Origin: Clostridia bacterium
Lineage (GTDB): Bacteria; Bacillota_A; Clostridia; Oscillospirales; CAG-272
Direction of reading: 5' to 3'
Length of the DNA: 15,250 nucleotides
Assembly (NCBI GenBank): GCA_017935805.1
Contig: JAGBGV010000252.1
Span: forward strand, 1 to 15,250
A program made the position numbers and the translations under genes. The notes beneath the pieces are model-generated. The model saw nothing but the letters and a program-made list of their open reading frames with translations, was not told the DNA's origin and ran no database searches. Every line of letters begins with the position of its first letter. Position 1 is the stretch's first letter. Positions 1 to 6,266 of the stretch are shown in pieces.

Positions 1-495
1 GTGAGCCTCTGCGTATTCGATCTCTTCGTCGCGAGACTGAATGTCCCAGATTCTCCAAGGCGCGATGATCTCCATCTCGGGAGCGAGTGCCTTGATGGTC
101 AGCTCAAAACGAACCTGGTCGTTACCTTTACCTGTGCAGCCATGGCAGATAGCGTCAGCACCTTCAGCGAGCGCGATCTCAACAAGTCTCTTTGCGATGC
201 AGGGACGTGCGTGAGATGTGCCAAGGAGATAATCTTCATATTTTGCGTCAGCCTTGAGGCAGGGCCAGATGTACTCTTCAACATATTCCTTGCGGAGGTC
301 TTCTATGTAAAGCTTGGATGCGCCTGTCTTAAGAGCCTTTTCTTCAAGTCCCTCAAGCTCATCAGCCTGACCAACGTTACCGGATACTGCAATAACCTCA
401 CAGCCTTCGTAGTTTTCCTTGAGCCACGGAATGATGATAGATGTATCAAGTCCGCCGGAGTAAGCAAGAACGATCTTTTTGATTTCTTTAGCCAT
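1..495 (-). CDS. argG: Argininosuccinate synthase, N-terminal part (runs off the window)
   Basis: Catalyses ATP-dependent condensation of citrulline and aspartate to argininosuccinate, the penultimate step of arginine synthesis, in the cytoplasm. Reading the minus strand from the ATG at 495 gives 165 residues with no stop, beginning [19 protein letters not shown]. The N-type ATP pyrophosphatase P-loop AYSGGLDTS is at residues 11-19. HARPCIAKR (about 95-103) and [14 protein letters not shown] (118-131) are classic ArgG signatures. The family is about 400 residues long, so roughly 40 percent is present; the rest lies left of position 1. A GAGG ribosome binding site lies about 8 nt before the ATG. 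The plus-strand frame over the same DNA is also open for about 190 codons but matches nothing, whereas this frame is unmistakable. The gene is divergent from the deacetylase pair. Confidence 0.97.
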   Translation of the reverse strand, partial: MAKEIKKIVLAYSGGLDTSIIIPWLKENYEGCEVIAVSGNVGQADELEGLEEKALKTGASKLYIEDLRKEYVEEYIWPCLKADAKYEDYLLGTSHARPCIAKRLVEIALAEGADAICHGCTGKGNDQVRFELTIKALAPEMEIIAPWRIWDIQSRDEEIEYAEAH

Positions 496-528
496 TTCTA
501 TATCCTCGTTAATATTTATAAATTTCAG

Positions 529-543
529 TGTAATAATTATACA
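529..543 (-). promoter_or_regulatory. Candidate ArgR operator (ARG box) over the argG -10 box
   Basis: The minus strand reads TGTATAATTATTACA, an imperfect palindrome around ATAATTAT. It resembles the ArgR/AhrC consensus half-sites (TGAATA...TATTCA) with one substitution on the left and one extra base on the right. It covers the -10 hexamer and predicted start site of argG, where a repressor would block transcription. ArgR control of argG is well established in Firmicutes; binding here is inference. Confidence 0.35.
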
Positions 544-564
544 TCTTTGTTTCAAATAATTCAA
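536..564 (-). promoter_or_regulatory. Promoter of argG
   Basis: On the minus strand there is a -35 hexamer TTGAAT (564-559), exactly 17 nt of spacer, and a perfect -10 TATAAT (541-536). Transcription should start near 529, leaving a short leader of about 34 nt before the ATG at 495. A second TATAAT on the same strand (593-588) lacks a good -35. Confidence 0.65.
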
Positions 565-758
565 TATACATCTTGAACAAAAGCACAATTATACCGCAGA
601 TAAAATTATCAAAAAGCACAATAAAGTGCATAAATGATAAATAATGCAAGTTGGTTCTTATTTTTATATTCAAAATCAGCGACAGAAATTCACTCTGATA
701 TATTCATTCGAATCGGCGTAGAATATAAAATGATCCGATCAAGAAAGGAATTTCTGCT

Positions 759-1616
759 ATGAAAAAAATAACGAAAATCATGTGTCTCACGCTTTTGTCG
801 ATGATCCTTTTCAGCGGGGCTGTTTTTGCAGACAGTGACGAGACTGTCATAGAAGATTTTACACCTGTCAGGGGAGACAAGAGCCCTGCTTACAAAGACA
901 GGGAACAGGACAACGATGGTGCAGCTGAAGATACCGCGGCATCACCGGTGTACAGCTGGTACTTCAAAAAAACAAGCGGAGGACAAAGACCTCCGATCGC
1001 CTCGGAAATGAGCTTTATTGAAGATTACAACGGTTATTTCCTTGGAAAAGACGAAAAGGTGATATATCTGACCTTTGACGCAGGCTACGAAAACGGAAAT
1101 GTAGAAAAGATACTTGATGTGCTGAAGGAAAAGAACGTGCCCGGTGCATTTTTTATCCTTGATAACCTTGTTCTTAAGAATACCGAGCTTGTTGTTAGAA
1201 TGGCTGATGAAGGCCATACAGTATGCAATCACACGGCAAAGCACAGGGATATGTCAGCTGTTCAATCAAAAGATGAATTTGCAGAGGAGCTAAATAAAAT
1301 GGCTCAGATATACAAGGATACGACGGGTTACGACATGGCAATGTACTACAGACCGCCGGAGGGAAAGTACAGCGAAGAGAATATGCAGTGGGCAAATGAA
1401 CTTGGTTACAAGACCATATTCTGGAGCTTTGCATATGCTGACTGGGACAACAACGCGCAGCCTGATCCTGCAAAAGCCAAGGAAAAGATCCTCTCATCCA
1501 CTCATAACGGCGAGGTGATACTGCTTCATCCCACGTCTGCTACCAACGCAGCTATTCTTTCAGATCTTATTGATGAATGGACAGCTATGGGATATCGCTT
1601 CGGTACGCTTGACTAA
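759..1616 (+). CDS. pdaA: PdaA-like delta-lactam-biosynthetic de-N-acetylase, secreted
   Basis: A 285-residue CE4 (NodB-fold) deacetylase. PdaA removes the acetyl group from muramic acid in spore cortex peptidoglycan so that muramic delta-lactam can form, which is needed for germination. A signal peptide covers residues 1-24 (cleavage likely after AVFA), followed by an acidic low-complexity linker to about 62. The entry motif YSWYFKK...GQRPP (65-79) matches the PdaA N-terminus. CE4 motif 1 is TFDAGYENG (105-113), keeping catalytic Asp107 but with Ala108 where canonical CE4 enzymes have a metal-binding Asp; Bacillus PdaA has Asn there. Metal ligands His158 and His162 (HTAKH), RPPEGK (198-203), FWSFAYADWD (221-230) and LLHPTS (His257) follow. 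Start: ATG preceded by AAAGGA at about 10 nt. A second deacetylase follows after 23 nt. The length fits PdaA (about 263 residues in Bacillus subtilis). It implies a spore-forming host. Confidence 0.88.
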   Translation: MKKITKIMCLTLLSMILFSGAVFADSDETVIEDFTPVRGDKSPAYKDREQDNDGAAEDTAASPVYSWYFKKTSGGQRPPIASEMSFIEDYNGYFLGKDEKVIYLTFDAGYENGNVEKILDVLKEKNVPGAFFILDNLVLKNTELVVRMADEGHTVCNHTAKHRDMSAVQSKDEFAEELNKMAQIYKDTTGYDMAMYYRPPEGKYSEENMQWANELGYKTIFWSFAYADWDNNAQPDPAKAKEKILSSTHNGEVILLHPTSATNAAILSDLIDEWTAMGYRFGTLD

Positions 1617-1639
1617 CTGACAGGGGTGACCGATGGAAA

Positions 1640-2320
1640 ATGAAACGTATAGCTTTGATAATTATTACTTGTGCTATGCTCATGTCACTTCCGGCATTTG
1701 CAAGCCAAGGATCGCAAGATGTTATTTATTCGTGGAACTGTAATGAAAAGGTTATCGCACTGACATTTGATGACGGACCGCACCCCAAAAGAACCAAGGA
1801 GATCCTTGATATACTTGATGAATACGGCATAAAGGCAACATTCTTCTTTATAGGTCAAAATGTTCGCGACTACCCGGATTCTGTGCCATTGGTTCAAGCC
1901 GCAGGGCATGAAATAGGTAACCACACATTCTCACATCGAAATCTGCAGACTCTTGATTATAGTTCTCTATGCGCAGAAATAGATGATACAGAGGCGGCTG
2001 TGGAAGAGATGATAGGATACAGGACTAAGCTGCTTCGTCCGCCGGAGGGTAAATTCACAGATGATGTGCTTCGCGCGGCAGAAGAGCGGGGATACTCTGT
2101 GATTTGCTGGTCTGTTGATACTCTGGACTGGGCACACAATCCATCAGAGAACATCGCCGCAAATATACTCTCGTCAGTTGAGGCGGGAGATATAATCCTG
2201 TTCCACGATTTTGTATCGGGAGAGTCACCGACCCCTGCGGCGCTTCGGATGATAATTCCCCCTCTTCTTGAGCAGGGATACAGATTTGTCACAGTATCGG
2301 AGTTGATAAGCGGGGATTAA
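1640..2320 (+). CDS. Polysaccharide deacetylase (CE4), secreted
   Basis: A 226-residue CE4 deacetylase that hydrolyses N-acetyl groups from a peptidoglycan-like or chitooligosaccharide-like substrate outside the membrane. Residues 1-21 form a signal peptide (cleavage likely after AFA). All canonical motifs are present: motif 1 TFDDGPHP (42-49) with catalytic Asp44 and metal ligand Asp45; motif 2 HTFSH (His95, His99); motif 3 RPPEGK (133-138); WSVDTLDW (157-164); motif 5 LFHD (His189). Unlike the upstream PdaA-like protein it keeps the metal-binding Asp. It is probably cotranscribed with pdaA (23-nt gap) and ends at a terminator. The GGGGTGA sequence at 1623-1629 lies about 10 nt upstream but is better placed for an out-of-frame ATG at 1633, so the start at 1640 rests on the signal peptide. 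Exact substrate unknown. Confidence 0.88.
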   Translation: MKRIALIIITCAMLMSLPAFASQGSQDVIYSWNCNEKVIALTFDDGPHPKRTKEILDILDEYGIKATFFFIGQNVRDYPDSVPLVQAAGHEIGNHTFSHRNLQTLDYSSLCAEIDDTEAAVEEMIGYRTKLLRPPEGKFTDDVLRAAEERGYSVICWSVDTLDWAHNPSENIAANILSSVEAGDIILFHDFVSGESPTPAALRMIIPPLLEQGYRFVTVSELISGD

Positions 2321-2324
2321 AGAC

Positions 2325-2376
2325 AAAAAACACCTTACAAAATGCCTAAGTTGCGATTATTGTAAGGTGTATTCTT
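2325..2376. terminator. Bidirectional intrinsic terminator between convergent operons
   Basis: Perfect 11-bp inverted repeat ACACCTTACAA (2330-2340) and TTGTAAGGTGT (2360-2370) with a 19-nt loop. It has an A-run on its left (2325-2330), giving a U-tract on minus-strand RNA, and ATTCTTT on its right for plus-strand RNA. It lies 10 nt past the deacetylase stop and about 20 nt past the ABC gene stop, so it can serve both. Confidence 0.8.
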
Positions 2377-2391
2377 TGTTATGTGTTATTA

Positions 2392-4212
2392 TTAAACTTC
2401 GCCAGAGTACTTTTCAGCCTGTAGCATAAACATTTCAGCATATTTTCCGTTCATTGCCATAAGTTCATCGTGGGTACCGGATTCAATAATCTCGCCCTTT
2501 TCAAGCATGTAAATCTTGTCTGCCATGCGTGTGGTGGATAAACGGTGCGAAATCGTGATGACGGTCTTATTCTCCTGCAGGGTAAGCATGGAGTGATTGA
2601 GTTCATACTCTGCTATGGGGTCAAGGGCTGAGGATGGCTCGTCAAGAATAATAACGGGATTGTCCTTGTAAAGCGCACGGGCGATTGCCAGCTTTTGCTC
2701 CTCACCGCCGGACAGGAGAATACCCTTGTCGTCAAATTCTCTTGTGACCTGGGTGTCGTAGCCATCCGCCAGATCTTTCAGCTTATCTGCAAATCCGCTG
2801 AGCTGAACTGCACGGTCTGCGCGCTCCTTGTCTAGCGGCAGGTCATCAAGCACAATGTTCTCGCCTACTGTTGCCGCAAACAATTGGAAGTCCTGGAATA
2901 CTGTCTCAAAAGAGCGGCGATATTCTTGAACGCGGTAATTCTTTATGTTCTCATTCTGATAGCGGATCTCGCCATCGGTCGGGTCGTATAGACGCATGAT
3001 AAGCTTGACAAGTGTTGTCTTACCGGCGCCGTTGTAGCCAACAAGTGCGATTCTCTCACCACGCTTGATCGTCATATTGATGTTTTTCAGCACCGGTGTA
3101 TCACCGTATGCAAAGGTGACGTTACAGAGCTCAATATCACCACCGTCTGCGGAAATAGCCTTCGGGGAGTCCGGATCCTTGATCTTTGTCTCATATTCCA
3201 GGAAATAACGTACTTTTTCGGTATACATACTCTGTTCCTGAAGCTGGGGAAGGTCATTTGCCAGAGTCCAGAAGGCACCCTTAACGTAATTGCACGCTTT
3301 ATATACAACTACGAGATTACCGTACGATAAGGTCTTCTTGACAATTGCTTTGAACATGAGATACAGAAGATACAGACCGTCTACAAGGAAAGTGTTAAAT
3401 ACGTATCCCACAAGCAGTTGGAGAAGAATAGTCTTCTTCGAGTCCTTTTTTCGTTCTTCGGAAAGCTTCTGTGATGCATCACGATACTCCTCAAACAGCT
3501 TTGCAACAATATCTCCGAGGCGGATCTCCTTAGAGTGATCGTTGAGGTAGAAAAGGCGTGAGATATAGTCAAGCTTGCGGTTAATAGGTTTGGTGCGCTC
3601 CTCTTGCTTGAAATATATCTTTTGCATGAGGCGAGACATAAAGAATATTGCCACGAATGAGACCACGATTACGATAATTCCTACTGCATCCTGCATGAGC
3701 ATATAGCTTACAGCGAGAACTACAGCTACCACGCTTCCTATGACGGCGTCTACCAGATCAAGCACGCGCTTTGCACGGTCAGGTGCGTTATTTACTGCCC
3801 AAACGTAATCGTCGTAGAACGTGGGATTATCATAGCAGGCAAGGTCAATTTCCGCTGTCTTTTTGTAAAGATCCCCAAGGATCGTGTTTTTGATTCTCAT
3901 TAATGATTTGTGGGACACGAAAATATCCATGTAGTGACCGAAAAGACCAACTAAGAACGACAGAGCAAATATACCGAGGATCACAAGGGCAACCTCAGAA
4001 AAAGGCTTTTGCTCATTTACCGCGTCAATTATGTATCCGAGAAGCCATGTGTGTTCAAGGAATACGATGATTCTGTTGCGTGTATGATTGGTAAGCCTGT
4101 AGATGGTAAAGAACGGAGCGGCTTTGAAGTTGTAGCGCAGCATGAACGCTATATTTTGAAAGATGCGCTTAAGGGAAGTGCCATCCTGCTTCTTCGTTTT
4201 CTTGCGGATCAT
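2392..4212 (-). CDS. ABC exporter half-transporter (permease-ATPase fusion), second gene of pair 1
   Basis: A 606-residue type IV ABC half-transporter: an N-terminal membrane domain (about 30-335) fused to an ATPase domain (about 358-600). Motifs: Walker A GYNGAGKTT (392-400), Q-loop FQD (439-441), signature LSGGE (500-504), Walker B VIILDE (520-525) with catalytic Glu525, D-loop SALD, switch His556 in ISHRLS. The membrane domain carries YDNPTFYDDY (127-136) and SKEIRLG (227-233), a pattern common in NisT-like peptide or lantibiotic exporters, but no peptidase domain and no precursor peptide gene are visible, so the substrate is unknown. It overlaps the upstream partner by ATGA (4 nt), showing translational coupling and a likely heterodimer. 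Both ATP sites of the pair look catalytically intact. Confidence 0.92.
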   Translation of the reverse strand: MIRKKTKKQDGTSLKRIFQNIAFMLRYNFKAAPFFTIYRLTNHTRNRIIVFLEHTWLLGYIIDAVNEQKPFSEVALVILGIFALSFLVGLFGHYMDIFVSHKSLMRIKNTILGDLYKKTAEIDLACYDNPTFYDDYVWAVNNAPDRAKRVLDLVDAVIGSVVAVVLAVSYMLMQDAVGIIVIVVSFVAIFFMSRLMQKIYFKQEERTKPINRKLDYISRLFYLNDHSKEIRLGDIVAKLFEEYRDASQKLSEERKKDSKKTILLQLLVGYVFNTFLVDGLYLLYLMFKAIVKKTLSYGNLVVVYKACNYVKGAFWTLANDLPQLQEQSMYTEKVRYFLEYETKIKDPDSPKAISADGGDIELCNVTFAYGDTPVLKNINMTIKRGERIALVGYNGAGKTTLVKLIMRLYDPTDGEIRYQNENIKNYRVQEYRRSFETVFQDFQLFAATVGENIVLDDLPLDKERADRAVQLSGFADKLKDLADGYDTQVTREFDDKGILLSGGEEQKLAIARALYKDNPVIILDEPSSALDPIAEYELNHSMLTLQENKTVITISHRLSTTRMADKIYMLEKGEIIESGTHDELMAMNGKYAEMFMLQAEKYSGEV

Positions 4213-6062
4213 GCCATCACCTCCCCACAGTCAGCGACCTCAATGTAGTTTTCAGCCTGCTTGCGGAACATGTCAGCGTACGCTCCGTCAGCCTCCATAA
4301 GCTCTGCGTGAGTGCCGCTTTCTGCTATAATGCCTCCGGATAGAAGAACGACTCGGTCAGCAATCGTTGCGGATGAGAGACGATGGGATATAAAGATGCA
4401 TATCTTCTCACCATTTTCATTTTCTTTTGAAAGCTCAACAAATCCGGAGAAAACGTGGTTTTCCGCAATCGGGTCAAGAGCAGAGGAGGGCTCGTCGAGT
4501 ATCAGAATTGAGCTCTTCTTCGCAAATGCACGGGCAATAGCCACCTTTTGTGCTTCGCCTCCCGAAAGCTGTGCGCCGTTATCGTCAAATTCTCTGGTGA
4601 GAATATTGTCCATTCCGTGCTCAAGCTCCATTATTCGACTGTAAACACCGCTTCGCTTCAGCGCGTTCTCGGCGGCTAATTTTCTGTCACTGCCTACGTC
4701 GTTACCCATACATACGTTATCAGTAACGGACATGGAGAACATTTGGTAATCCTGGAAAGTTGCGCCGATGAGTCGTCTGTACGCCTTGAGATTGTACTTT
4801 CGTATATCAATGCCGTTGAGCAGTATCTCGCCCTCAGTTGGATCGTACAACCGCATTATTAGCTTAACCAGGGTAGACTTACCGGAACCGTTGTACCCAA
4901 CCAAAGTGATCATCTCACCGCTGCGCAGGGTAAGATTAATATTCTCAAGTGCAAGCGGCAGGTCATCTTTATACCTGAAGCTGACACCACGAAGTTCAAG
5001 AGTTTCAACTCGCTCGGGAGTTGGAAGCCCGTCAGCGTCCTCAGGAATACGCTCCTTGTACTGGAGGAATGTCTTCAGATTGTCAATGTAAAGTGCGTTA
5101 TCCATTATGGAAACAATTGCGTCAGTGAGTCCCTTGACCATCCAGGTAGTGCTGACAGCAGCCGACGCGACTACTACATATTCGGATATGGTAAGCGCGT
5201 TTTTGACCATAACAAGCCAAGCGCCCAGAAACCACGTGCCCTCGAACATAATGGGGAAGCACAGAGCGAAGTTGAGAAATCCCCAGAACATATATTTGGG
5301 TCCATATTTCAGCTTTGTTCTGACGTATCCGCGGGAGCTTTCTTCCAAAGATTTCTTAAGCAGTCTCGGTGCACCGGACAGACGAATCTCCTTCGAATAC
5401 TTCTGCAAGAAGAACGCACGGTTAACGTAGTCGATCCTTCTTTCGTCGGGAACCAGCTCCATATTCATACTGTAATTGATCTTGTTCATCACTTTACCAA
5501 TTACAAAGCTTGCAACAACGGGGAGCATAGAAAGAAGTCCTATCCACACGTTCAAGGAGAACATGGTGTAGATAACGTAAAGGGAAGAGAGAAACGCACC
5601 AACCAGCCTCGTTGCATTATTGAACGTGCCGATAATATGATTTGATGCACCACGCATCGCTTTTGTGTAATCGTTGTAGAAATCGCTGTCCTCAAAGCAG
5701 CTGATATCTACGTTTACCGCTTTTTCAAAAACCATACGGTTCAGCTTTTCGTTGAATTCGGGCATCTTTTTAACGTACACCCACTCGTAATAGCAGGTAG
5801 AGAAGAGCTCAGAAAAAGCATACAGCCCGAGCATGATGCCAATAAAGAGCATCACCTCGTTGAAGGAGCGCAGCATCTCACTTGAACCGAAGACGTATTT
5901 GGCAAATATCAGCGTGTCAAACACCCATACGCCGTAGTTCATGATCTGCACGAAGAATCCGCCGATAACATACCATTTCGACATACGCCACAGGAGCTGT
6001 ATTGCGTAAACGGTGTTTTTGAAATTATTTGGCGACTTCTTCTTTTTTGTTTTTTTGTTCAT
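4209..6062 (-). CDS. ABC exporter half-transporter (permease-ATPase fusion), first gene of pair 1
   Basis: A 617-residue ABC half-transporter and likely dimer partner of the gene that follows it. A lysine-rich N-terminus (1-9) precedes the membrane domain (about 25-335) and the ATPase domain (about 355-605). Motifs: Walker A GYNGSGKST (389-397), Q-loop FQD (436-438), signature LSGGE (499-503), Walker B ILILDE (519-524) with catalytic Glu524, His560 in ISHRLS. The membrane domain has FEDSDFYNDY (123-132) and SKEIRLSG (223-230), parallel to its partner, so the two are paralogues from a duplication. Start choice: the frame is open to a TTG at 6083 and has an ATG at 6068, but AGAAGGG ends exactly at the 6068 ATG, too close to use it, and is ideally spaced (6 nt) for the ATG at 6062. 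Its own promoter lies at 6143-6171. The exported substrate cannot be told; a peptide or drug is likely for the family. Confidence 0.91.
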   Translation of the reverse strand: MNKKTKKKKSPNNFKNTVYAIQLLWRMSKWYVIGGFFVQIMNYGVWVFDTLIFAKYVFGSSEMLRSFNEVMLFIGIMLGLYAFSELFSTCYYEWVYVKKMPEFNEKLNRMVFEKAVNVDISCFEDSDFYNDYTKAMRGASNHIIGTFNNATRLVGAFLSSLYVIYTMFSLNVWIGLLSMLPVVASFVIGKVMNKINYSMNMELVPDERRIDYVNRAFFLQKYSKEIRLSGAPRLLKKSLEESSRGYVRTKLKYGPKYMFWGFLNFALCFPIMFEGTWFLGAWLVMVKNALTISEYVVVASAAVSTTWMVKGLTDAIVSIMDNALYIDNLKTFLQYKERIPEDADGLPTPERVETLELRGVSFRYKDDLPLALENINLTLRSGEMITLVGYNGSGKSTLVKLIMRLYDPTEGEILLNGIDIRKYNLKAYRRLIGATFQDYQMFSMSVTDNVCMGNDVGSDRKLAAENALKRSGVYSRIMELEHGMDNILTREFDDNGAQLSGGEAQKVAIARAFAKKSSILILDEPSSALDPIAENHVFSGFVELSKENENGEKICIFISHRLSSATIADRVVLLSGGIIAESGTHAELMEADGAYADMFRKQAENYIEVADCGEVMA

Positions 6063-6068
6063 TTTCAT

Positions 6069-6074
6069 CCCTTC
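6069..6074 (-). promoter_or_regulatory. Ribosome binding site that fixes the start of the first pair-1 ABC gene
   Basis: GAAGGG on the minus strand sits 6 nt before the ATG at 6062. It directly abuts the ATG at 6068 and lies inside the frame that would begin at the TTG at 6083, so neither of those starts can use it well. Confidence 0.6.
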
Positions 6075-6142
6075 TTTCTGCAATGAACTCGAAAACTGTC
6101 GGTTTATCTGCTTATTAGTGGAAATTTGGGACTGTTACCAAC

Positions 6143-6171
6143 ATTTTATCACATTAATACTCGAAAGTCAA
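6143..6171 (-). promoter_or_regulatory. Promoter of ABC exporter pair 1
   Basis: Minus strand: -35 TTGACT (6171-6166), 17-nt spacer, -10 TAAAAT (6148-6143), with an extended TGTGA directly before the -10. Predicted start near 6136, leaving a leader of about 74 nt before the ATG at 6062. The -35 hexamer is also one arm of an inverted repeat (see the adjacent operator entry). Confidence 0.7.
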
Positions 6172-6217
6172 TCAACTGTATGTTGACTGTGGGTTGATCA
6201 GTGTTTATATTAACACT
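6166..6217. promoter_or_regulatory. Dyad cluster, candidate operator of ABC pair 1
   Basis: Three GTTGA units lie at or upstream of the -35 box: TCAAC (6172-6176, inverted), GTTGA (6182-6186) and GTTGA (6193-6197). The last two are 11 bp apart, about one helical turn. TCAACTGTATGTTGA (6172-6186) is a perfect 5-bp dyad. AGTCAA (6166-6171) and TTGACT (6183-6188) form a 6-bp dyad that includes the -35 hexamer. A separate palindrome AGTGTT-6 nt-AACACT spans 6200-6217. No regulator gene is in the window. Confidence 0.4.
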
Positions 6218-6225
6218 AAAATCAT

Positions 6226-6257
6226 AAAAGTCTCGAAACTCACGTTCCAAGACTTTT
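6226..6257 (-). terminator. Intrinsic terminator of ABC exporter pair 2
   Basis: On minus-strand RNA, 13 nt (6257-6245) pair completely with 13 nt (6238-6226), including two G-U wobbles, around a 6-nt loop. The hairpin ends in UUUU, followed by AUGAUUUU. In plus-strand RNA the wobbles become C-A mismatches, so it should favour minus-strand transcripts. It lies 9 nt past the stop codon at 6267. Confidence 0.8.
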
Positions 6258-6266
6258 TTGTTATTG

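Larger units (their letters stand above)
496..758. other. Divergent intergenic region argG / pdaA
   Basis: No gene is visible in this AT-rich spacer. Besides the argG promoter it holds nested dyads: TTATCA (606-611) with TGATAA (635-640) around GCAC (616-619) and GTGC (626-629), and TGCAT (627-631) with ATGCA (644-648). Near the deacetylase start there is the palindrome ATTCGAAT (706-713), overlapping -10-like hexamers TAGAAT (719-724) and TATAAA (724-729) without a convincing -35, and the palindrome TGATCCGATCA (731-741) just before the ribosome binding site. Confidence 0.6.

Noticed and set aside
1..576. Long open frame on the plus strand at the left edge (about 191 codons)
   Set aside because: It is the shadow of argG on the minus strand. 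The plus-strand product has no recognisable motifs, while the minus frame is a clear argininosuccinate synthase.
690..735. Sigma-G type promoter for pdaA
   Set aside because: GATATA and GAATATA are roughly spaced but do not match the GHATR / CATNHTA consensus well enough to call.
1633..1743. 36-codon frame starting at ATG 1633 with a well-spaced ribosome binding site
   Set aside because: It overlaps the signal peptide and N-terminus of a clear deacetylase, and its product has no features of a real protein. Kept only as a note on translation.
2392..6062. Lantibiotic or bacteriocin cluster around ABC pair 1
   Set aside because: No small precursor peptide, LanB/LanC/LanM-type enzyme, peptidase domain or immunity gene is visible nearby.
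6063..6083. Upstream TTG (6083) and ATG (6068) starts for the first pair-1 ABC gene
   Set aside because: The only ribosome binding site (GAAGGG) lies after the TTG and touches the 6068 ATG; it fits the ATG at 6062.
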